Part shown: one piece after another, positions 8,816-16,366 of the stretch | Layout of the letters: the number at the start of each line of letters is the position of its first letter | How positions within the stretch are numbered: the first letter of the stretch is position 1 | Assembly (NCBI RefSeq): GCF_003122215.1 | Contig: NZ_QEYD01000001.1 | Location: forward strand, 62,001 to 126,000 | From: Pararhodobacter marinus | GTDB lineage: Bacteria; Pseudomonadota; Alphaproteobacteria; Rhodobacterales; Rhodobacteraceae | DNA length: 64,000 nt | Reading direction: 5' to 3' | Program-made: the position numbers and the translations under genes | Notes under the pieces: model-generated | The model's input: the letters and a program-made list of their open reading frames with translations, nothing else | The model's database searches: none | Told to the model about the DNA's origin: nothing

Positions 8816-9034
8816 GTGCCCAAGCCCCGGATCCTCGAGGCTGTGCGCGAGGCGAAGGGGGAGGGGACTGCGCAACGGCTCGACCATCTGAAGAAGGGAG
8901 AGATGGCAACGGAGGCCGAGCGGCTTCTCAAGGGCAGCGGTTGGTTGCCCGAGGTCCTTCGCCGCGCTGATCTGGCGGTGGACGACGGCGAAGGACCGGC
9001 TCAAGGCCGATGGCTTCTTCTCGGAGATCAATAG
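8816..9034 (+). pseudogene. ParB/Spo0J-family protein, C-terminal fragment
   Basis: The 72-codon frame starts with PKPRILEAVREAKGEG and continues AQRLDHLKKGEMATEAERLL and GSGWLPEVLR. This is the typical C-terminal end of the large ParB-like nuclease/partition protein found in Rhodobacterales plasmids and integrative elements, directly upstream of a Toprim gene. About 90% of the usual protein is absent. After GWLPEVLR the frame loses similarity, and a different frame (about 8970-9143) becomes protein-like. It is a relic of a mobile element joined to the LysR remnant. Confidence 0.55.
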
Positions 9035-9146
9035 CTGGAAGCTGCGCCTCTTCTGCCCGACAGATGCGAGCGGGGTCAAAGTGCTAGATCGCTTGCTTGC
9101 ACGTTGTCCTGTGACGGGACTACATGCACGAGGAGGGTGCTGAGCC

Positions 9147-10424
9147 ATGTATTCCGGGACCGAAGATCTGATCCGCGCACTGGCGGAGAGTGCCGAGAGC
9201 GTGTGTCGCCATTACCTTCCCGCCCGGCGGCGGGAAGGATCCTACTGGATAGTGGGCGATCTGCAGAACAACCGCGGCCGATCACTCTTCGTGCGCCTGA
9301 CCGGGCCTGCTTCCGGGCCAGGCGCGGCCGGCAAGTTCACGGACGGCGCCACGGGCGAGCATGACGATCTTCTCGACATCATCCGCGAGCGGACCGGGAT
9401 CTTCCGCTTTCCCGATCTTTTGGCCGAGGCCCGGGCGCATCTGGGTCGTCCGCAGTCGGTCGTCCCGGATGCGCCAGTGCCAAGGAAGTCCAAGGCCCCC
9501 GGTGGTACACCGGCGGCGGCGGCGCGTCTGTTTGCAGCCTCGGTGCCGGTTGCATGCACGCTTGCCGATACCTACCTCCGCTCCCGCGGCCTGACCCATG
9601 GCGGCGAGATGAGCGCCCTGCGCTTCCACGCGAAGTGCTGGCATCGGGATGAGGGCCAGACCCGGAGCCTCCCCAGACCGGCGCTGATCGCAGCGGTCAC
9701 CGATGGAGCGGGCCTGTGCCAAGGCGTGCATCGCACTTGGCTCGCGCCTGACGGTCAGGGGAAGGCACGGGTCGAGACGCAGCGGCGTGCCATGAGTCAC
9801 CTCCTCGACAGGCTGAACCCGCATGACGACATCCTAGTGGTCGGCGAGGGCATCGAGACCATGCTGTCCCTTGTCGAGGCAGTGGCTGGCCTTCCCGTCT
9901 GGGCGGCGCTCTCATCGGGTCACCTCGGGGCAGTCCTGCTGCCGGAGGGGCTCCAGCGCCTCTACATCGCCATCGACCGCGATCCGGCGGGGCGCGCAGC
10001 GGCAGAGAGGTTGAGCGCCAGAGCCCGTGCTGCCGGGATTGCCGTCCGGGTGCTGGAACCGCGGCTCGGGGATTTCAACGATGATCTCCGGGCGAACGGC
10101 AAAGAGACGCTGCGCCAGCATCTTGCAAGTCAGATTGGGCCAGTGGATCGGCATCGCCTGTCAGGCTCAGCTGCATCGCGCAGGGGGCGGTCAGGGAACA
10201 GCGGGGCAGGGGGCATGGACTCCTGTCGCGGGTGTAGATCATCACCTTCGCCTCATCCCGGGCAATCTCATCCACCCGACCCCCGAGCGGCCTTCAAGAG
10301 ATGGGCAGGCGGCCGTCAAAGGGGCCGCCCCTTCAAGGACGGGGGGCAACTGACTTCCGCCGGCGGCAGAGCCGCCTTTGCATCGCGAAGCCTATCGTGC
10401 CAGCAACGCAGGAGAGGCGCATGA
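9147..10424 (+). CDS. Toprim-domain protein of a mobile element (DUF7146-like)
   Basis: This 425-residue protein resembles primase-like Toprim proteins carried next to ParB genes on alphaproteobacterial plasmids and ICEs. The N-terminal part (to about residue 85) has GKFTDGATGEHDDLLDIIRE. The Toprim core has the catalytic Glu in VVGEGIETMLSL near residue 234 and the acidic motif AIDRDPAG near residue 276. The last 80 or so residues (after LRQHLASQIG) are low-complexity and Arg/Ser-rich and may be read-through after the original end. The start has AGGAGG upstream. Its stop overlaps the next gene's ATG. The usual downstream strawberry-notch-like helicase is absent, so this is an isolated relic even though the frame is open. 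Confidence 0.7.
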   Translation: MYSGTEDLIRALAESAESVCRHYLPARRREGSYWIVGDLQNNRGRSLFVRLTGPASGPGAAGKFTDGATGEHDDLLDIIRERTGIFRFPDLLAEARAHLGRPQSVVPDAPVPRKSKAPGGTPAAAARLFAASVPVACTLADTYLRSRGLTHGGEMSALRFHAKCWHRDEGQTRSLPRPALIAAVTDGAGLCQGVHRTWLAPDGQGKARVETQRRAMSHLLDRLNPHDDILVVGEGIETMLSLVEAVAGLPVWAALSSGHLGAVLLPEGLQRLYIAIDRDPAGRAAAERLSARARAAGIAVRVLEPRLGDFNDDLRANGKETLRQHLASQIGPVDRHRLSGSAASRRGRSGNSGAGGMDSCRGCRSSPSPHPGQSHPPDPRAAFKRWAGGRQRGRPFKDGGQLTSAGGRAAFASRSLSCQQRRRGA

Positions 10425-12022
10425 GGCCCGAAGGCCGGGACGAGCACGACTCGCTCTATTTCACCTATCCCCATTTCGACGCCCCGGGGCCGGACGCCCC
10501 GCGCGGCATGGAGGTGCCCGTTGCCATCGTCGGTGCCGGTCCCGTCGGCATGGTCGCCGCGCTGGAACTGGCGCGTCACGGCCAGCGCTGTCTGCTGATC
10601 GACGCCAAGAGCAGCTTCAACGACGGCAGCCGGGCGATCTGCATCGCGCGGGCCAGCTACCACATTCTCGACCGGATCGGCGCGCTGGACCCGTTCCTGT
10701 CGAAATCGCTGCCCTGGACCACCGGACGCAGTTTCTTCCGGGGCCGCCAGATCCTTGAATTCGAGATGCCCGACGGCCCTGACGACCGCTTTCGCCCGAT
10801 GTACAACCTGCAGCAACAATACATCGAGCAGTATCTCTGGGATGCCGTCGCGCGGACCCCGCTGATCGAAACCCGCTGGCAGACACGGCTGGACGGGATC
10901 GACACACGGGCCGGGGGTCCCACGCTCGGCCTGACGGACCCGCACGGGACCTACGCCCAGCCGGCGCGCTGGGTTCTGGCGGCAGACGGCGCGCGCTCGG
11001 CGATCCGGCGCATGCTGGGCCTGCGGCTGAAGGGCGAGAATTACGAAGGCCGCTACGTCATCGCCGATATCCGCATGACGCATGATTACCCGACGATCCG
11101 CCGGGCGCTGTTCGATCCCGCCTGCCGTCCCGGCGGCACGGTTCTGATCCACCGCCAGCCCGACAATATCTGGCGCATCGATTATCAGCTCGCGCCCGGG
11201 GAATCGGCCGAGGAAGCCACGCGCGAAGACAATGTCCGTGCCTCGGTTGCCGGCGTGCTGGACGAGATCGGCGAGACCGGCGCCTGGGAGCTGGAATGGT
11301 GGTCGGTCTATTCCGCCAACACGCTGGCCCTGGACGATTACCGCGCGGGGCCCGTGTTCTTCATCGGCGACAGCGCGCATATCGTGCCGATCTTCGGCGT
11401 GCGGGGGCTGAATAACGGGCTGGCCGACGCGCAGAATATCGGCTGGAAGCTGGCGCTGGTCCTGCGGGGCGAGGCCGGCGAGGGGCTTCTGGACAGCTAC
11501 ACGCCCGAGCGGCGCGGCGCGACACTGGACGTGTTCGCCAATGCCTCGAAAAGCGCGCGCTTCATGACGCCGCCCAGCTTCGGCTGGAGCCTGATGCGCG
11601 ACGCCGCCCTCTCGCTTGCCTTGCGCCATCCCTGGGCCGGGGAGTTGGCCAATCCCCGGCAGATGGCACCCTATCGCTACGCGGACAGCCCGCTGACGGC
11701 GCCCCCGGTGACGGATGGTGACGGGCGCGCCGGGCCCCTGCCCGGCCCCCTGCCCGGCGCCATGATCCCGGACGCGCGGCTGGATGACGGCTTCCTGTCC
11801 CAGCGCATGGGGCCGGTCTTCACGCTGCTGAGCTTCGGCCCCGCGCCCGACATTTCCCATCCGTTGCTGACATGCCTGTCCCTCCCGCCGCATTCGGCAT
11901 GGGACGCGCCCGAGGGCAGCACCTATCTGATCCGCCCGGATCTGCATGTCGCCGCGCACTGGACGCGGCCCGATCCCCGCGCCATCCTTGACCACATGAC
12001 CCGGATACTGGACCATTCATGA
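10421..12022 (+). CDS. FAD-dependent aromatic-ring monooxygenase (PheA/TfdB/MhpA class)
   Basis: This 533-residue flavoprotein hydroxylase has the Rossmann motif GAGPVG at residues 38-43. A second FAD-contact motif, FFIGDSAHIVPIFGVRGLNN, lies near residue 315. The C-terminal extension (about 420-533) is of the thioredoxin-like kind seen in PheA/TfdB hydroxylases. The expected reaction is NAD(P)H-dependent hydroxylation of an aromatic compound. The ATG at 10421 has AGGAGAG just upstream. A DUF2783 gene overlaps its stop, a pairing common for this monooxygenase type. The M20 hydrolase that follows suggests an amide-containing aromatic substrate, which is inference. Confidence 0.85.
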   Translation: MRPEGRDEHDSLYFTYPHFDAPGPDAPRGMEVPVAIVGAGPVGMVAALELARHGQRCLLIDAKSSFNDGSRAICIARASYHILDRIGALDPFLSKSLPWTTGRSFFRGRQILEFEMPDGPDDRFRPMYNLQQQYIEQYLWDAVARTPLIETRWQTRLDGIDTRAGGPTLGLTDPHGTYAQPARWVLAADGARSAIRRMLGLRLKGENYEGRYVIADIRMTHDYPTIRRALFDPACRPGGTVLIHRQPDNIWRIDYQLAPGESAEEATREDNVRASVAGVLDEIGETGAWELEWWSVYSANTLALDDYRAGPVFFIGDSAHIVPIFGVRGLNNGLADAQNIGWKLALVLRGEAGEGLLDSYTPERRGATLDVFANASKSARFMTPPSFGWSLMRDAALSLALRHPWAGELANPRQMAPYRYADSPLTAPPVTDGDGRAGPLPGPLPGAMIPDARLDDGFLSQRMGPVFTLLSFGPAPDISHPLLTCLSLPPHSAWDAPEGSTYLIRPDLHVAAHWTRPDPRAILDHMTRILDHS

Positions 12023-12201
12023 GCCGCGCCGAACCCCTCTACGACGCCCTGGCGACCACGCTCGACACCGTCGGCGCCGAAACTGCGCCCCTGTACCTTG
12101 CCAAGCTTGCGCTGGCGCTTGCCCATGAACTGGATGACGAAGACCGGGCGCTTCATCTTATTCGCGAATGCTCGAAAGATCTGGACCGCGCGGAATGCTG
12201 A
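12019..12201 (+). CDS. DUF2783 small protein
   Basis: This 60-residue, Leu/Ala-rich, probably helical protein begins MSRAEPLYDALATTLDTVGA. It overlaps the monooxygenase stop by 4 bases (ATGA), and its own stop overlaps the start of the M20 gene. Small DUF2783 proteins are regularly found directly after FAD monooxygenases of this class and may act as a partner, but no function is established. Confidence 0.75.
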   Translation: MSRAEPLYDALATTLDTVGAETAPLYLAKLALALAHELDDEDRALHLIRECSKDLDRAEC

Positions 12202-13334
12202 CCAATGCCGATATCGTCGACCTGACCGGGTTCCGCCACGCGCTGCACCGGCAGCCCGAAGTGTCTGGCAGGGAACGGGAAACCGCCGCCCGTGTCGCAT
12301 CCTTCCTGCCCGCGCCCGATGCCGTGGTCACCGGGGTGGGGGGGCACGGCGTCGCGGCGCTCTACGACAGCGGACAGCCCGGCCCCACGGTGATGATCCG
12401 GTCGGAGCTGGACGCGTTGCCGATCCTGGAGCTGGGCCAAATTCCCCATGCCAGCGAAACCCCGGGCGTCGCGCATCTCTGCGGGCATGACGGGCATTCG
12501 ACGATCCTGCTGGGGCTGGCCCGGCTGCTGGCGCGGAACCCGCCCGCGCACGGGCGCGTCGTCCTGCTGTTCCAGCCGGCCGAGGAAGACGGGTCCGGCG
12601 CCAGGGCGGTGATGAACGACCCGAAATTCACCGCGCTCACCCCCGACTGGTCGCTGAGCCTGCACAACATGCCCGGCATCGCGCTGGGCCATGCCTGGCT
12701 TGCGCCGGGTCCGATGAACTGCGCGTCGGCGGGGCTGACGATCCGGCTGTCGGGCGCGACCGCCCATGCCTCGATGCCCGAAGACGGCAGGGCCCCGACG
12801 GGGGCGCTGCCCCGCTTGATCGACGGGCTGCGCACCATGGGACCGGGCGGCGCGATGGGGCCCGGTTTCCGCCTGACGACGATCACCCATCTGCGCATGG
12901 GCGAGCCCGCTTTCGGCATCGCCCCCGGCGAGGCCGAGCTGTGGGTGACATTGCGCGGTCTGGGCGACGAGGATCTGGAAACCCTGCTGGAGCAGGCGAA
13001 GACCCTTGCGCGGGACGAGGCCGCTGCGGCGGGGCTGGGCGTGGATTTCGAGATCCATGACCATTTCGGCGCCTGCCGCAACGATCCCGACGCCACCGCG
13101 GTGCTGGCCCGCGCGCTGGACGCGAACGGCATCGCGCACGAACCCGGCGACCTGCCGATGCGCGCGTCCGAGGATTTCGGCCGGTTCGGCGCGGTGTCGA
13201 AATCCGCGATGCTGCTACTGGGCGCGGGGCGCGACCATCCCGCCTTGCATACGCAGACCTACGATTTCCCCGATACCCTGATCGCGCAGGGCGTCGCGAT
13301 CTTTCACAGCGCGATCCGCGAATTGCTGGGCTGA
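12195..13334 (+). CDS. M20-family metallo-amidohydrolase
   Basis: This 379-residue zinc hydrolase of the M20/aminoacylase-hippurate hydrolase group has metal-binding motifs LCGHDGHSTILLGLA near residue 94 and QPAEEDGSGARAVM near residue 128, with LHNMPGI near 155 and the last metal ligand in LGAGRDHPALHTQTYDFPD near residue 340. It probably removes an acyl or amide group from a small molecule. Translational coupling to the monooxygenase and DUF2783 genes suggests one catabolic step series. The ATG at 12195 is inside the previous gene; an upstream in-frame start at 12168 is less likely. Confidence 0.85.
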   Translation: MLTNADIVDLTGFRHALHRQPEVSGRERETAARVASFLPAPDAVVTGVGGHGVAALYDSGQPGPTVMIRSELDALPILELGQIPHASETPGVAHLCGHDGHSTILLGLARLLARNPPAHGRVVLLFQPAEEDGSGARAVMNDPKFTALTPDWSLSLHNMPGIALGHAWLAPGPMNCASAGLTIRLSGATAHASMPEDGRAPTGALPRLIDGLRTMGPGGAMGPGFRLTTITHLRMGEPAFGIAPGEAELWVTLRGLGDEDLETLLEQAKTLARDEAAAAGLGVDFEIHDHFGACRNDPDATAVLARALDANGIAHEPGDLPMRASEDFGRFGAVSKSAMLLLGAGRDHPALHTQTYDFPDTLIAQGVAIFHSAIRELLG

Positions 13335-13355
13335 GCCCGATCCGACCCGCCCGCT

Positions 13356-13718
13356 TCAAGCTTCCGGTGCCAGCACCAGCGCCCGCCCCTCGCAGATCAG
13401 CGTCCCATCCGGCAGTTGACAGGTGGTGGCCAGATCGACGAGCCGCTTCTCGGGGCGGATGCGCGTGACCTCGACCCGGGCGGAAAGCCATGTATCGAGC
13501 GGCGCCTGCGCGTGGAAATGCAGGCTTTGCTTGAGGTAATTCGTCCCCGACCCAGGCAGCTCGACGCCCAGCAGGTAGGAAAACAGGGCGCCGATCAGCG
13601 GCTCGGGCACGCTGTCACCCGGTTGGGTGGCCCCCTCGCCATCCGTCAGTGCGGCGAAAGCCGCCAGATCCGCGCGCGTGAACAGGCGCCGGGTTTCGGC
13701 GTGTTCGCCCGGCTTCAT
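13356..13718 (-). CDS. MaoC/hot-dog-like protein (acyl dehydratase type)
   Basis: This 120-residue protein has a single hot-dog fold in the style of MaoC-like (R)-hydratases. It has FTRADLAAFAALTDGEGATQ near residue 13 in place of the usual SGDxNPxH signature, so the catalytic His is not evident, then a central helix ending in SYLLGVELPG. It is the last gene of a minus-strand operon (TetR, CoA ligase, MaoC, this gene) and overlaps the preceding MaoC stop by 4 bases. The two proteins may form a heterodimer in which only one partner carries the catalytic pair. This is inferred from pairing and motif loss. Confidence 0.75.
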   Translation of the reverse strand: MKPGEHAETRRLFTRADLAAFAALTDGEGATQPGDSVPEPLIGALFSYLLGVELPGSGTNYLKQSLHFHAQAPLDTWLSARVEVTRIRPEKRLVDLATTCQLPDGTLICEGRALVLAPEA

Positions 13719-14056
13719 TCCAGCACCGCCCGGCCCTGCAGGCAGACCGCCCCATCCGCCTTGCGCGCCGCCCTGACGCTGATCGCGCCGCCCTCGTCCC
13801 GGATCTCGAGCACCAGCGCCTCGTCCGCATAGGCAGGGTTGGGAAACATCATCTCCTGCATCCTGTGACGCGCGCCGGGCCGCGCGCGGGCCAGCATGTG
13901 CCAGAGCCGGGCATAGATCAGCATCCCGTGGCTGACCGGACGCGCGAAGGGCGTCTCGCGGCAAAAGTCCGGGTCGACATGGATCGGGTTCGTATCGCCC
14001 GAGACCCGGGCGAAGGCGTCGAACTGGGCCTGCGTCGGTGTCCATTCTTCGCGCAT
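13715..14056 (-). CDS. MaoC-family dehydratase
   Basis: This 113-residue hot-dog protein has the hydratase-2 signature FARVSGDTNPIHVDPDFCRE near residue 15, including the Asp/His catalytic pair, and the following VSHGMLIYARLWHML helix. The expected activity is hydration or dehydration of an enoyl-CoA. The start is the ATG whose A overlaps the stop of the CoA ligase gene (ATGA). The family member next door lacks the catalytic motif. Together with the ligase this suggests beta-oxidation-like handling of an acyl chain. Confidence 0.82.
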   Translation of the reverse strand: MREEWTPTQAQFDAFARVSGDTNPIHVDPDFCRETPFARPVSHGMLIYARLWHMLARARPGARHRMQEMMFPNPAYADEALVLEIRDEGGAISVRAARKADGAVCLQGRAVLE

Positions 14057-15507
14057 CACGCCAGCAGCTTTCGCAATTCCGTTTTGCGGATCTTGCCGGC
14101 GGCGGTGCGCGGGAAATCGTCCACCGCGTGGAAAGCGCGGGGCAGTTTGTAGCCCGCAAGCCGCTGGCGCAGCCAGTCCGACAGATCCTGTGGCCCCGGC
14201 AGAGACCCGTTCCGCGCGATGAGAAACGCCACGCCGGTCTCGCCCCATCGGGTATCGGGAACACCGATCACCGCCGCGTCCAGAATGTCGGGATGGGTGA
14301 TCAGCACCTTTTCGACCTCGGCGGGATACACGTTCTCGCCGCCCGAGATGTACATGTCCTTGATACGGTCGACGATGCGGTAAAATCCCTCGTCATCGCG
14401 CGTGGCGACATCCCCGGATCTGAGCCAGCCATCGGCGGTGAAGGCCGCGCGCGTGGCCTCGGGGTTATCCAGGTAGCCGGGCGTCACCGTCGGCCCGCGA
14501 AGCTGGATCTCGCCGGTGCCGGGCTCACCGTCGGGGACGCCATCGAGCCGTGCCTCGGTCATGAATTGCGGCTTGCCGACCGATCCGATCTTTCGCAGCA
14601 CGGCATCGCGGTCCAGAAGAAAGCCCGTGGGCCCCGTTTCGGTCATGCCGAAGCCGTTGCAGATCAGCGCGCCGCGCTCGGCGAAATGCTGGATTGTCGC
14701 TTCGGGCAGCGCCGCGCCGCCGCAGGCCCAGCCCCGGAGCAATCCCAGATCCACACCCGACAGGTCCATCGCCATCAGCGCCTGGTAGATCGCCGGCACG
14801 CCGAAAAACTGCGTCACCGCCCCTTGTCCGATCAACGCGACCAGATCGGGCGCGTCGAATTTGCGCAACACGGTCGTGCAACCACCCCACAGGAAAAGTG
14901 GCATGGTAAACAGGTTGATCCCGCCGGTATGGAAAAGCGGCAGGTAATTGAGCGTCCGATCCTCTGACGTCAGGCGCATGCATTGCGCGATGTTCATGGC
15001 ATTCGCCACCACCATGCGGGCGGTCTGGATCACGGCCTTCGGATTGCCCGTCGTCCCCGAGGTGAACAGCACGTACCACGGCGCGGTTTCGTCGATCTCG
15101 GCCGGGGCCAGCGCGGGTCCGTCCCCGGGGATGTCGAGCGGCAGACAGGGCAGGCCCAGCGCATGGGCGGTCGGCGCGAAATCGTCGTCATGCAGGATCA
15201 GCGTGCAATCGATACTGGCCACGACCGGCCCCAGTTCGGCCACAGGCTGACGCCAGTTCAACGGCGCAAGGATCAGGCCGGCTTTCTGACAGGCGAAAAG
15301 GGCGATGAACACCTCGGGCCGGTTGAGGCTGAGCAGACCCACCCGCGCGCCCGCTGCAACCTTGTTCAGCAACGCAGCCCCCAGCCGCGCGGCGGCTTGA
15401 TCGACTTGCGCGAAGGTCCAGTGCCTGCCGGTCTCGTGGTCGATGAACGCCGTCGCTTCGGGCGCAAGCTGCGCGCGGCGCGCGGCAAGGTCGGGAAGAC
15501 GGCCCAT
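14056..15507 (-). CDS. AMP-forming acyl-CoA ligase
   Basis: This 483-residue adenylate-forming enzyme has the P-loop FTSGTTGNPKAVI near residue 148, the A5 motif NGFGMTETGPTG near residue 272, the hinge SGDVATRDDEGFYRIVDRIK near residue 370, and the catalytic lysine in TAAGKIRKTELRK close to the C-terminus. It activates a carboxylic acid to its CoA thioester. It heads the two MaoC genes, with a TetR-family gene 50 bases upstream on the same strand. The substrate could be a fatty or aromatic acid; the sequence alone does not decide. Confidence 0.88.
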   Translation of the reverse strand: MGRLPDLAARRAQLAPEATAFIDHETGRHWTFAQVDQAAARLGAALLNKVAAGARVGLLSLNRPEVFIALFACQKAGLILAPLNWRQPVAELGPVVASIDCTLILHDDDFAPTAHALGLPCLPLDIPGDGPALAPAEIDETAPWYVLFTSGTTGNPKAVIQTARMVVANAMNIAQCMRLTSEDRTLNYLPLFHTGGINLFTMPLFLWGGCTTVLRKFDAPDLVALIGQGAVTQFFGVPAIYQALMAMDLSGVDLGLLRGWACGGAALPEATIQHFAERGALICNGFGMTETGPTGFLLDRDAVLRKIGSVGKPQFMTEARLDGVPDGEPGTGEIQLRGPTVTPGYLDNPEATRAAFTADGWLRSGDVATRDDEGFYRIVDRIKDMYISGGENVYPAEVEKVLITHPDILDAAVIGVPDTRWGETGVAFLIARNGSLPGPQDLSDWLRQRLAGYKLPRAFHAVDDFPRTAAGKIRKTELRKLLA

Positions 15508-15557
15508 TCAGCTGCCCCCGAAGACCGGGCGAAAGCGGCTAGCCGCGACGGCGCCTG

Positions 15558-16169
15558 TCATGGTTTCAGCCCGCGTTCCAGCATGTCGAACACATCCTCG
15601 ACCACTTGATCCAGATCCTTCGTCTTGTCCCAGATGGCGAATCGTTCGCCCAGCGTAATCGCCATTCCCATCAGCGCCCAAGCCCGCGTTTCGACATCGC
15701 CCGCGCGGATCTCGGCTTCCTGCATCGCGGCGGCGAGGTTCTGCGCATAGCCACGCGCGAAGGTCTGGTAATAGTCGCGATAGGCGTCAGGTGCGACGAA
15801 CCGGGCCTCCATGACGATGTTGTACAGCGCGGGCCGCTCGGCCACGAAGGCCAGGAAGGCGCGAAGCCCCCGGCGTTCCGCGGTCAGGCGGTCAGGGGCG
15901 TCGGCCACGGCCTCGGTCAGGAAGGCGCGCGTCAGGCGGCCCATCTCGACCACCAGCTCGCGGAATACTTCGTCCTTCGACTGGAAATAGATGTAGAAGG
16001 TGCCCTGCGCGATTCCGGCGGCGCGGGTGATATCGGCGATCGAGGCGGCGGCAAAGCCGACCTCGCCGATCACCGTTTCTGCGGCGCGCAGGATCGCCGC
16101 GCGAGTATCCTGCCCCCGCCGGGTCCGGGGCTTGGGCGATGACAGGCGGCGGGGGGCGGGATCCGGCAT
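15558..16169 (-). CDS. TetR-family transcriptional regulator
   Basis: This 203-residue regulator has the TetR helix-turn-helix at residues 25-70 (IADITRAAGIAQGTFYIYFQ) and an all-helical ligand domain after it. CAGGAG precedes the ATG. It lies directly upstream of the CoA ligase operon on the same strand and probably controls it. An inverted repeat ATGAA-N6-TTCAT at 16185-16200, just before the start, is a candidate self-operator. The ligand may be an acyl-CoA, which is inferred from the neighbours. Confidence 0.88.
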   Translation of the reverse strand: MPDPAPRRLSSPKPRTRRGQDTRAAILRAAETVIGEVGFAAASIADITRAAGIAQGTFYIYFQSKDEVFRELVVEMGRLTRAFLTEAVADAPDRLTAERRGLRAFLAFVAERPALYNIVMEARFVAPDAYRDYYQTFARGYAQNLAAAMQEAEIRAGDVETRAWALMGMAITLGERFAIWDKTKDLDQVVEDVFDMLERGLKP

Positions 16170-16184
16170 CGGCGCTCCTGAAAC

Positions 16185-16200
16185 ATGAATCGCCTTTCAT
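16185..16200. promoter_or_regulatory. Inverted repeat ATGAA-N6-TTCAT, candidate TetR operator
   Basis: The arms 16185-16189 and 16196-16200 are perfect complements, 15 bases before the TetR start codon. The short symmetric shape and position fit an autoregulatory site. It is also in the gap shared with the divergent gene at 16367. Confidence 0.35.
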
Positions 16201-16366
16201 CTTGCGACTGCGACCCGGCGAGTCAACCCGCATGACCGCTGCGGTCCGACGGGCCTATGCCCGGATACGAGAGCCCGTACACGAAACCCCGAAAAACGAG
16301 GGATAAAAAAACAGACCATCCGGTATGTTTCCGTGTTACCCTTGCGGCAAGCGAGCGGAGGAATCG

